From the NCBI GenBank assembly GCA_965225625.1, contig CBDDBH010000034.1, positions 186,001 to 250,000 on the forward strand: 64,000 nt of DNA, read 5' to 3'. Under the pieces are notes generated by a model. That model did no database searches and was not told the DNA's origin. It saw nothing but the letters and a program-made list of their open reading frames with translations. A program made the position numbers and the translations under genes. Positions within the stretch are counted from its first letter, which is position 1. Every line of letters starts with the position of its first letter. Shown in pieces: positions 52,709-60,138 of this stretch. Source of the DNA: CBDDBH01 sp965225625 (GTDB lineage: Bacteria; Pseudomonadota; Gammaproteobacteria; JADZEE01).

Positions 52709-54103
52709 TTAGTGTTGCCAATTGGACAGTTTGTCCAATATGGCCGGAGTGTATCTTATTTGTGGTTCGGAGTGGTCGTAGTTGGCGGCCTTTTCCATAG
52801 CGCGCACCTTATGCTTGGCCTGCTGAAACGCATCTAACAAGGAACTGCTGTGCGCCAGACCGTGGGCGAAAAACGCGCGTCCGAAATAGGTGAGTTCGGC
52901 ATCATCGGCGCAACCGAATGACAGTTTTTCAGCACTTGCCGCTGTGATGATCAGTGTAGTGTCATTTTCCAGGGGCGCGATAAAGCCGCCCGAATAACAT
53001 GCGGAGATGACGACAACCTTCCATTTTATACCGGATTCTTGCAGCAACTCGGCCAAACGCGACGAAGACAGGTTAGCCAGGGGCAGATTGGCAAGATCCA
53101 CCATCAGATGATGGTCCTCAGATCCATGGCTTGTTAGCAGCAGGAACAGGATATCCTCCTCCTGCATACGCGTGGCCAACGCCGACAAGGCATATTCAAG
53201 GTTGGTTGTTGTTGCCAGCGGCACTGAGGAAACTGTTGCTGGATTATTGATCAAAGTCAGACTGAAATTAGCTGCGCCGAACTTTTTTTTCATTAATGTC
53301 TCCGCGTAGCTCACCTCCTTCATGAAGACATCCTGGTTACCGTCACCGGCAAAACCGAGAAAGAATAGATCCGAAAAACCAGGGATCGATGTGGCGACGT
53401 TTTCCAGTGCTTTATCGAGTAGCCGTTGTTGTTGAAATAGTAGGTGTTCTACATCGAAGATGCGTTTTTCTGCGTGATTTTCTGCAGCGTCGAGAAATTT
53501 CCCATGATCCCATTCGCCTGCAAGCTGCTGCTTGCCACCGTGCGGATTTTTGTAATGTACCTCACCTAAGCCATGAAATAGTCCGTCCGCGAAACCGCCG
53601 ATGTACTCATCCCCGTTACTCCAAATGAAGCGACCGAGTCCATGGTATCGCCACGCACGGAAGCTACCCTCGTAAACCAGGGTATCGCCATCGGAATGTG
53701 TACCACTTCCTGAAAACACGTCATCTTTAAATTCGCCTTCGTAACGCTCGTCGTCGGCGCTTGTGAATCGGCCGCGACCGTGGCGTAGCCCATTTTTGAA
53801 CTGGCCTTCGTAGCGATCCCCATCGGGGTAATGCAGTATGCCGTGACCGTGGATCCGGCCATCACGGAAGTCGCCGGTATAGCTGCGGCCGTCGCCCCAT
53901 TGCAAATTGCCGCTTCCGTGCAGTAAGTGTCCTCGGCGTTCGCCCGTGTATAGGCTACCGTCGGGAAGTTCGATAGGGTCTGTGGCCGCCAGTGTTACGC
54001 CCACGTATAGCAATAACGCGCAGATGCCGATGCGTGTCAGCAAAATTGTAAGGGTTAATAATGTATCTTGAAGCTTGCGTGCACGCACTGAGCGCAAATT
54101 CAT
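52709..54103 (-). CDS. MORN-repeat / C13-type (legumain-like) peptidase
   Basis: A 464-residue secreted or membrane protein. Residues 11-40 are hydrophobic (signal or anchor). Six MORN repeats of 23 residues occupy about 50-190 (YTG, YTG, YEG, YEG, YEG, YIG starts), with a seventh partial one. From about 205 a caspase-hemoglobinase-fold domain follows. Its catalytic pair looks complete: H326 in LLLTSHGSEDH and C369 in VVVISACYSGGF. ATG 54103 overlaps the stop of the upstream small gene (ATGA). The MORN part may bind membrane lipid or peptidoglycan and place the protease. Target unknown. Confidence 0.88.
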   Translation of the reverse strand: MNLRSVRARKLQDTLLTLTILLTRIGICALLLYVGVTLAATDPIELPDGSLYTGERRGHLLHGSGNLQWGDGRSYTGDFRDGRIHGHGILHYPDGDRYEGQFKNGLRHGRGRFTSADDERYEGEFKDDVFSGSGTHSDGDTLVYEGSFRAWRYHGLGRFIWSNGDEYIGGFADGLFHGLGEVHYKNPHGGKQQLAGEWDHGKFLDAAENHAEKRIFDVEHLLFQQQRLLDKALENVATSIPGFSDLFFLGFAGDGNQDVFMKEVSYAETLMKKKFGAANFSLTLINNPATVSSVPLATTTNLEYALSALATRMQEEDILFLLLTSHGSEDHHLMVDLANLPLANLSSSRLAELLQESGIKWKVVVISACYSGGFIAPLENDTTLIITAASAEKLSFGCADDAELTYFGRAFFAHGLAHSSSLLDAFQQAKHKVRAMEKAANYDHSEPQIRYTPAILDKLSNWQH

Positions 54104-54468
54104 TCGGATTCCGCTTCTGCGCAGATCCCCCACATCACTATGTATTGGCTGCCGCGGCTTCTTTGCACTGACCAGAGCAATTCTTCCGGATCACGACACA
54201 GGCCATTGCCGCGCCAGGTTTCGCTGAACTCTGGAAACATATCTGCAGTTGCAAGACCGGCGTTAATCAAGCGCTGCTTGGACGCGCGGTAACATACGCC
54301 TTTGTCACTGCAGTAGATTTTAATATGATCGGACACGATTTCACGGGTTGAAGGTTCGAATAAGCATAGCCGAAACGTTGTGCGGAATACAGACAACCAG
54401 CAACCCGATGATGATCTATAATCCAACGGATTAATCAACAATCCGCAGCGCCGATAAAGTGCATGCAC
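54100..54468 (-). CDS. Small protein upstream of the C13 peptidase
   Basis: A frame of up to 122 residues ending in the 4-bp overlap with the MORN/C13 start. The N-terminal third is uncertain: no good ribosome site is seen, and the true start may be a later GTG. The C-terminal part (RASKQRLINAGLATADMFPE, SETWRGNGLCRDPEELLWSV, GSQYIVMWGIC) is even and Cys-bearing. No family is recognised. Tight overlap suggests it is translated with the protease and may regulate or escort it. Confidence 0.45.
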   Translation of the reverse strand: MHALYRRCGLLINPLDYRSSSGCWLSVFRTTFRLCLFEPSTREIVSDHIKIYCSDKGVCYRASKQRLINAGLATADMFPEFSETWRGNGLCRDPEELLWSVQRSRGSQYIVMWGICAEAESE

Positions 54469-54571
54469 AACGCGTTAATATTTTTTTATCAGGCACGGCT
54501 GTGAAGCAATTGTTATAGTTTGCTATATCGAATGATATGCCGCACAGCTCGGCGGCAGGAGGAGGTGAAGA

Positions 54572-55183
54572 ATGTTGAAATTCACTATTGTCGGAACTTT
54601 GTGTTTGTTCGCTGTAATGGTGCAGAGCGCCGACCTGGAGTCAGCATTAAAGGCGCATCAGAAACAGGATTATGCAGAGGCCTATAAGCAGTTCATGGCG
54701 TTGGCGGAAAAAAACGACGCGGCCGCACAAGCCAATATTGGATTTTATTACGACCAGGGTTTGTATGTCGGTGAAGATGCAGCCGAGGCATTTAAATGGT
54801 ACCGCCAGGCAGCTGATAACGGTGATATAGATGCGCAATATAATATTGCAATTATGTACGAGGAAGGGCGAGGCGTAGAGCGTGACTTCGGACAGGCGTT
54901 CAGGTGGTATCAGGCGGCAGCGGAGCAGGGCGACAACCACGCCGCGATCAACGTTGGGCTGTTCTTCGAGGAAGGTCTGGGTCGATCACAGGACAAGACC
55001 CAGGCGTATGCGTGGTACTACGTCGCAGGGAAACGCGGAGATCTCACCGCCGAGGAAAAGCGTAAGGCAATCGGTGAAAGTATGTCGGCCGATGATATTA
55101 CCAAGGCAGCTAAGCAGGGTGAGGAATTTTTGTGGCAGCAACGTGCCAACCCGGTTCGTCAGAGCCGCGAAACGGAGATCTAG
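54572..55183 (+). CDS. Secreted Sel1-repeat protein
   Basis: A 203-residue protein with a signal peptide (FTIVGTLCLFAVMVQS) and three to four Sel1 repeats (AQANIGFYYDQGLYVGED, AQYNIAIMYEEGRGVERD, AAINVGLFFEEGLGRSQD), then AYAWYYVAGKRGD and a helical tail with SMSADDITKA. Sel1 arrays bind proteins in the periplasm. The region before the ATG has a very strong ribosome site (AGGAGGAGG). The SMSADDITKA end resembles that of the Sel1/Vps62 protein at 13.3 kb (SMSATDIKRA), so they may share ancestry. Confidence 0.8.
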   Translation: MLKFTIVGTLCLFAVMVQSADLESALKAHQKQDYAEAYKQFMALAEKNDAAAQANIGFYYDQGLYVGEDAAEAFKWYRQAADNGDIDAQYNIAIMYEEGRGVERDFGQAFRWYQAAAEQGDNHAAINVGLFFEEGLGRSQDKTQAYAWYYVAGKRGDLTAEEKRKAIGESMSADDITKAAKQGEEFLWQQRANPVRQSRETEI

Positions 55184-55258
55184 CCCGCCTAATGTCGGTG
55201 GCCTGCTGCGCTGGGCAGGCGCACACGCATCGAGAATATTGTCGCAGTTCTGGGCAGA

Positions 55259-55684
55259 TCACGGCGCTGGAATTAAAGCCGTTGACATGAATAGATCGAA
55301 AGTAGTGCGGTGAGCGCTATCCATGGATTCGAAACGAACCCCGAACGCAATTTGCTTGCTTTCCAGCACGGCCACATAGCGCAAGCTGCAGCTGACTTGG
55401 ACGTTAATTGGCTGATTATCAATAGGCAGCCGTATCGCCAGTTCGATCTCTGGTACGTTCGGTTCGCGGATGAATTCTCCGGAAGGATGCAGCTTGGTTG
55501 CGTCCTCGCGGCCACAACGTAGTTGCATACCGTCTGGAGATATATCGTATACCACTCGCTCGATATGATTGCCGCCTGAGAGGATTAAATCGAAAGGTAT
55601 GGCCGGCGTGATGCGCGGGAACAAACGCCGCTCCTCGAATTTTTCGTGGGCGGAATCACCTCCGTCCGACCTTGTTGTGGTCAC
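55259..55684 (-). CDS. PilZ-domain protein
   Basis: A 141-residue cytosolic PilZ protein, probably a cyclic di-GMP receptor. The ligand motif RRLFPR (R-x3-R) is followed 24 residues later by DISPDG (D-x-S-x-x-G), matching the classic spacing. Strands continue in VPEIELAIRLPID and IAFGVRFESM. GTG start at 55684. The clearest c-di-GMP receptor in the window. Confidence 0.85.
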   Translation of the reverse strand: MTTTRSDGGDSAHEKFEERRLFPRITPAIPFDLILSGGNHIERVVYDISPDGMQLRCGREDATKLHPSGEFIREPNVPEIELAIRLPIDNQPINVQVSCSLRYVAVLESKQIAFGVRFESMDSAHRTTFDLFMSTALIPAP

Positions 55685-55771
55685 TTTACCAATACCTTTC
55701 TCATGTAGGATCTCGAAAAAATAGACTATCGTTTATAAAGTTACAAGCGATTTGTAATGTAGATTAAACCC

Positions 55772-55794
55772 AATTAGTGCCTCAGGCACTAATT
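55772..55794. other. Perfect palindrome upstream of the PilZ gene
   Basis: AATTAGTGCC - TCA - GGCACTAATT, 10-bp perfect arms with a 3-base loop. It lies between the end of the DUF2461 gene and the start of the PilZ gene on the same strand. It could be an operator or a weak terminator of the mtaB-DUF2461 transcript; no T-run follows on either strand. Confidence 0.5.
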
Positions 55795-55836
55795 TAGCGT
55801 CTGCGCTTTCGTCCGCAAACCCGACCTTCATCCTAA

Positions 55837-56529
55837 CTAGAATCGGAGGTTTTGTGCCTGACACAAAAATTTCATCAGCGGTTTACAGCGCTCAAATGCT
55901 CCGCCGACATCGGCACAAACGTCCTGCTCAAATAGGGATTGTGTATCAAAACGGTGAACGCCTATGAAGTCCTTACGCTTGAGATCTTCAATATGCGGGT
56001 GGTCGGTTGGAAACCCGCGTGGCGGCCGCTTCAGCTTGTCGCCGCTCAATTCAAACAGCGTGCAAAATGGCTTATGGTCCCGTGCTTTGCGCCAGGCGGT
56101 GGGGTGTTCGACGATTCTTTCGCGGATCCGTGTCAGCGCGGTGGCTTCGGGGTGCCATGCGCCCGCCGCTACGAACACCTCATCCAGAGCAATGTGCAGA
56201 TACAACCCGGGAGCGTGAACGTCTTTGCCCTGTGTGTGGCGAAATTGAATACCGACGTTGGTCTTATAGGGGCGTTTGTCCTTTGAGAAGCGAGTATCTC
56301 GGTAGACCCGCATAAGTGATCCGCCGATGCGTTTTGGAACTGCTTCGAAATAGCGCGAAATTTGACGTATATAGGGCGACATTGTAGTGATGAAGGCGAG
56401 TGAAGGTTCCAGTACCAAGCCTTCATAACGCAGCTTGTTGGCTCGAAACCACTCGCGATCATTGTTCTGCGAAAGTTCGCGCAGAAATTCGAGCAGCGCT
56501 GGGTCGAAATGGGTGAAGTCGTTGTTCAT
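55837..56529 (-). CDS. DUF2461-domain protein (TIGR02453)
   Basis: A 230-residue protein. The N-terminal LLEFLRELSQNNDREWFRANK and the YRDTRFSKDKRPYKTNVGIQFRH region are hallmarks of DUF2461, whose function is unknown. The end (FIGVHRFDTQSLFEQDV) fits a whole domain of normal length. Start overlaps the mtaB stop by 4 bp (ATGA), so the genes are translationally coupled, hinting at a link to tRNA or stress biology. Confidence 0.85.
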   Translation of the reverse strand: MNNDFTHFDPALLEFLRELSQNNDREWFRANKLRYEGLVLEPSLAFITTMSPYIRQISRYFEAVPKRIGGSLMRVYRDTRFSKDKRPYKTNVGIQFRHTQGKDVHAPGLYLHIALDEVFVAAGAWHPEATALTRIRERIVEHPTAWRKARDHKPFCTLFELSGDKLKRPPRGFPTDHPHIEDLKRKDFIGVHRFDTQSLFEQDVCADVGGAFERCKPLMKFLCQAQNLRF

Positions 56530-57827
56530 CGTTCGCTTTGTGGGACTTCGGCGATCAGTCGGTCGCCGCTACTTGTAACACCGATAATGTCAGCCGTCGT
56601 TATTTCATTACGCTGGCACCCTGGCGTGTGAGCGCCGGTCACGCGCGCGAAATTGGGTGTGTAGCCGGTACCCTTGTCGCTTTCCAAACCTGTTTCCCAC
56701 AGTACCGTGGTTCGTCGGCCTACAAGCGCTTGCAGGAAATTGCGCTTCATGCGGTTTGCAATTACTCGTAATTCAGCGGCTCGTCGCTTTTTTTCGCTAG
56801 CGGTCAGTTGATCGGACATTTCCGCGGCGCGTGTTCCCGGCTGTGCCGAGTAGGCGAAGATGTGCAGATGAGAAAATCCGATCGACTCAATGTAATCACG
56901 CGATTGCTGCCATTCGTCCGCTGTTTCTCCCGGAAAACCCACAATGATGTCACTGGTGATATTGAAATCGGCAATTTCCCGGGCAGTTGTCACGAGGCGT
57001 CGATAGGCGCTGGTATTGCAGCGTCGGCCCATGCGGCGCAGTACCGTATCGCTGCCGCTTTGCAGTGGCAGGTGCAGGTGCGGCATCAGCCGAGGGTTGG
57101 CGTACAAGCTGAAAAAATCGTCAGGCAGGTCCCAAGGCTCCAACGATCCCAGGCGCAACCGCTGCACGTCCGTGTCGCACAGTACGGCCGTGATCAGCTG
57201 ATGTAATGATTTGTTCAAGTCGCTGCCATAACCGCCCAAATGTACGCCCGTTAACACCACATCCTTAATGCCGGCAGCAACCAGCGCGTTGATCTCATCT
57301 ACGACAGTGCCAATCGGCTGGCTGCGTTCGCTGCCGCGCGCCGTGGTAACGATGCAAAACGCGCAGCGGTAACGACAGCCGTCCTGGACCTTGACGAAGG
57401 CACGGCTGCGCCCGCGCGCGAACAGAGGGTATTCTCCCGGTTCGGTGGCCAGTATCGGCATCGTATCAACAGACAGATGCTTGAGCGTAAGTAGGGGTAG
57501 TTGGGCCTTCTCGCTATTGGGCACAACTAGATCGACTCCTGCGAGAGCGGCAACTTCATTTGCCGCAAGGCTTGCATAGCAGCCGCTGACTACAAGTTTG
57601 GCATGGGGATTACGCTGTTGGCAGCGACGGATCAGTTGGCGAGATTTTCGCATCGCCTCGCGTGTAACCGCACAGGAATTGACGACGACAATATCAGCTG
57701 AATCTGCGCACTTGCTGATTTGAAATCCGCGGCGGTGGAAGTCACGTGCCCAGGATTCAGTTTCCGCCTCATTCAGGCGGCAGCCCAGGACTTCAAAATA
57801 CACGTTCATCAGCGCAGGATCGGGCAT
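56526..57827 (-). CDS. mtaB: tRNA t6A37 methylthiotransferase
   Basis: A 433-residue radical-SAM enzyme of the MiaB/MtaB family, which converts t6A37 to ms2t6A37 in tRNAs reading ANN codons. The N-terminal UPF0004 domain includes GCRLNEAE and VVNSCAVT with Cys ligands of one cluster. The radical-SAM CRYRCAFC motif (C-x3-C-x2-C) is clear. A C-terminal TRAM-like part ends the protein. ATG 57827 and ATG 57809 (MNVYFEVLGCRLNE) are both possible. A strong hairpin at 57830-57854 ends 3 bp before the first ATG and would hide any ribosome site, so the second ATG may be preferred. Confidence 0.9.
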   Translation of the reverse strand: MPDPALMNVYFEVLGCRLNEAETESWARDFHRRGFQISKCADSADIVVVNSCAVTREAMRKSRQLIRRCQQRNPHAKLVVSGCYASLAANEVAALAGVDLVVPNSEKAQLPLLTLKHLSVDTMPILATEPGEYPLFARGRSRAFVKVQDGCRYRCAFCIVTTARGSERSQPIGTVVDEINALVAAGIKDVVLTGVHLGGYGSDLNKSLHQLITAVLCDTDVQRLRLGSLEPWDLPDDFFSLYANPRLMPHLHLPLQSGSDTVLRRMGRRCNTSAYRRLVTTAREIADFNITSDIIVGFPGETADEWQQSRDYIESIGFSHLHIFAYSAQPGTRAAEMSDQLTASEKKRRAAELRVIANRMKRNFLQALVGRRTTVLWETGLESDKGTGYTPNFARVTGAHTPGCQRNEITTADIIGVTSSGDRLIAEVPQSER

Positions 57828-57829
57828 CC

Positions 57830-57854
57830 GCAGGGGGAGTGCAAATCCCCCTGC
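57830..57854 (-). promoter_or_regulatory. Hairpin just before the mtaB start
   Basis: GCAGGGGGA - 7-base loop - TCCCCCTGC, perfect 9-bp GC-rich stem, ending 3 bases from the mtaB ATG at 57827. It may control translation, or end the mtoX operon transcript, though no T-run follows on the minus strand. Confidence 0.55.
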
Positions 57855-57865
57855 AGTTTGCGGGC

Positions 57866-57906
57866 TAGCAGTCTCGTCACGACCCCCTAAGTCCGACAGA
57901 CTGCTA
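57866..57906. repeat. Palindromic mini-element, copy 2
   Basis: A 41-bp element TAGCAGTCT - CGTCACGACCCCC-TAAGTCCGAC - AGACTGCTA with 9-bp perfect terminal inverted repeats. The core is shared with 9613-9657. Its last three bases are the complement of the TAG stop of the DUF2330 gene. Confidence 0.75.
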
Positions 57907-59229
57907 ATCCCAAAGTGTCTTCCACCAAGGCTCGCTAGCTGGCAATGTTGCTACCGGCATCCTGCCGCGGATTGCAGACAGGGGCCAGCCGGTTAAGCGT
58001 GCGAGCGTGCGCGCTTCATCGACGTTGCGGCGCGGCAGTTTAACCTGGAAGTAATGCTCTGCCTGCGGGCAACGCTCGCTGCCGGCCCAGGCATGCTGAA
58101 TGACATACCGACCCTGAAAGTTACTGCGGTCGCCGGTTTCGTGGAACACAAGGTCTTCGGGGAAATGCTCCCGATCGTAGCGCACGTGCAGGCGCGTGAG
58201 GAATACGTTCTGCGCGGGCGAACGTTGCGCTTCTTTATTCAGCCAAAATACGCCGAGTTGCCGCAACTCGGTTTGCGACAGCGGGTCCGCCGCGCAAGGG
58301 TCGCACCACGCCATATCCCATGCATGTTCGACGAATACCGCGCGAGAGCCCTCTGCCTCGGTCTGGCGAGTGAACATTGCCTGGTAGAAATCTCCAAACT
58401 CTTCTTTTACGTATTCAGGCAGTTTCATACCTGTGGGCATCTTCACGGTTCGGTAGTTAGTCGTTTCGACCCTGCCGTTGCGAGTCAGCGCATAGACGTA
58501 CAGTTCCTGAGCGCCGTCGGCATTTACCATACCCAGACGAATGGGAAGCATGAATTTTGGATGTTCATACGCAATTTGTAGGGGGCGCAGCTTTGCAAAG
58601 CCCAGCCGCTGTTGTTCGGCAAGATTAACTTTGGCGACGAAAAAGCGCATGCCCTGCTTGAGATAACTGCGTACGACCTTTTCGGCGTCGGTTGGAATGC
58701 GATAACCGCTCTGTCGTAACCAGGCAACCAGGCCATCGCTCTGCGTCGCCGACAGCAGCAGGATGTCGTATTCGCCGACCGTGTATGAGGCTTCGATTGT
58801 CACGCCCAGACTGCGGGCCCGTTTTTTCAGATCGGCATCAGATTTCATGTTGCCGGATGCCATCTCGGCCATCGGCGCCTCCATTCGGTACATCATTTGA
58901 CACGGATTCTCGTCGAAATATTCCACCAGGCGCGGTGAGGAGTACGCATCAAGATGCTCAACGATCGCCTGTTCTGTCACGTGGATTTGCTCACGTTGCA
59001 GCATGGTTGGTACCGGAACGACGACCGCAAATTCCTTACTATCGCCGCTGAAATCGCTGGCCATGGTAGCCACGGTACGGTTGCCGTCGCGGGCAAGTAC
59101 TACCTGTGATGTCTTATTGAAGAGCTTGCTGTCGGCTTTAGCCACATAAAATCCACAGAATGCAGTTGCGGTGCCTGGCAGCAGCGCCGCTGTTAAGAAT
59201 GCCAGTGATATAAACAATTGACGGTTCAT
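57904..59229 (-). CDS. DUF2330-family secreted protein in the mtoX operon
   Basis: A 441-residue exported protein with a signal peptide (LFISLAFLTAALLPGTATA). It matches DUF2330 throughout: CGFYVAKADSKLFNKTSQVVLARDGNRT in short blocks, FAVVVPVPT, YDILLLSATQSDGLVAWL, GMRFFVAKVNL, LPIRLGMVNADGAQ and the WDMAWCDPCAADP Cys pair. Function unknown. Its start overlaps the stop of the RnfD-like gene by 4 bp, so the two are coupled. Its stop lies inside mini-element copy 2. Confidence 0.88.
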   Translation of the reverse strand: MNRQLFISLAFLTAALLPGTATAFCGFYVAKADSKLFNKTSQVVLARDGNRTVATMASDFSGDSKEFAVVVPVPTMLQREQIHVTEQAIVEHLDAYSSPRLVEYFDENPCQMMYRMEAPMAEMASGNMKSDADLKKRARSLGVTIEASYTVGEYDILLLSATQSDGLVAWLRQSGYRIPTDAEKVVRSYLKQGMRFFVAKVNLAEQQRLGFAKLRPLQIAYEHPKFMLPIRLGMVNADGAQELYVYALTRNGRVETTNYRTVKMPTGMKLPEYVKEEFGDFYQAMFTRQTEAEGSRAVFVEHAWDMAWCDPCAADPLSQTELRQLGVFWLNKEAQRSPAQNVFLTRLHVRYDREHFPEDLVFHETGDRSNFQGRYVIQHAWAGSERCPQAEHYFQVKLPRRNVDEARTLARLTGWPLSAIRGRMPVATLPASEPWWKTLWD

Positions 59230-60059
59230 ACTCTTTCTCCTTCAAGGGTTAAACGATAAGGACCTAGTTGCTGCTGAAGCGGGCGAGTGGCTGGTAATAG
59301 CCAGTCGATAACAGGCACCAAAGGCGCGCAAGCGATCAATGCAAACAGGGTGGCATCGCTTCGATAGCACCAGAACTGCGCGAACGCCGTGGCGCATGCA
59401 ACCATAAAGCCGAAAAGAACTCGCCCGAGATTGCTATTCGGTGTGGTTTTAGGATCGGATAACATGAAAAACGCGAAGATGAGCAGGGCGCCGCTTTGCA
59501 GTTGATGCGCAGGAATTGTGATCGGGTCGCCCAGCCAGATAGCGCGGGTGAAAAGCAGCGTGGCGTAGGCAAGCAGGAACGTAAGTGTCACGTCGGCCCT
59601 GCGGGCGCGATTAATGACCAGCATCCCGAGACAGGCAACGAGAAACGCGAAATATGCGAAATCGCCCCACTGTCTCGGTGATACCCAGTCACGGTCCGCC
59701 GCGAGTACGAGAACGGCCAATGCAAAATTTGTGGGATTGAAGATGTGCTTGCCGCGCCAGCGGATCAGAAATTTACTGCCGATTGCGAGGACGCCTGCCG
59801 CAAAACCGAATATCAGCACATCGGTACGCAACAACAGAACCAGTGATAGACCGGATATCAAAGCGCTTTTCGGGTCAAACCGCGGCAAGCGCAGCAGGGT
59901 GCTGAAAAAGTACTGGCTCGCAAGCGTCGTGGTGATGATAAGCAGGCTAAGCCACGGGTTGAATTCGAAACCGAGGTATCCGAACCCATAAAGTAGCAGA
60001 GCGCCGAGGATGCAGATTTGGTAAACGCGAGGATCGCGTGCGTGCGGTGTTGTTTGCAT
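59226..60059 (-). CDS. RnfD/NqrB-like membrane protein without other Rnf subunits
   Basis: A 277-residue membrane protein with about eight helices, resembling RnfD/NqrB: a Pro/Asp loop before helices (LLRLPRFDPKSALISGLSLVLLLR), HIFNPTNFALAVLVLA, and LSDPKTTPNSNLGRVLFG, which matches the RnfD family DPVTxP segment. The usual GAT site for covalent FMN reads SGALLIF here, so flavin attachment at Thr is doubtful. The rest of an rnf or nqr cluster is absent. Coupled to DUF2330 and lying downstream of the SCO-MauG gene, it may move electrons across the membrane for the mtoX system. Confidence 0.8.
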   Translation of the reverse strand: MQTTPHARDPRVYQICILGALLLYGFGYLGFEFNPWLSLLIITTTLASQYFFSTLLRLPRFDPKSALISGLSLVLLLRTDVLIFGFAAGVLAIGSKFLIRWRGKHIFNPTNFALAVLVLAADRDWVSPRQWGDFAYFAFLVACLGMLVINRARRADVTLTFLLAYATLLFTRAIWLGDPITIPAHQLQSGALLIFAFFMLSDPKTTPNSNLGRVLFGFMVACATAFAQFWCYRSDATLFALIACAPLVPVIDWLLPATRPLQQQLGPYRLTLEGERV

Positions 60060-60138
60060 ACGGACTACAAACGACAGCCCGGCAAAACGGGGTTAGAAAC
60101 CGGCGAAAAATTTTTTGTGAACTGGAAGTTACTGAAGT

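Noticed and set aside
52730..52750. ATTGGACA-N3-TGTCCAAT hairpin near msrA/C13 ends
   Set aside because: It lies inside the C13 coding end and has no T-run on the useful strand, so it is not listed as a terminator.
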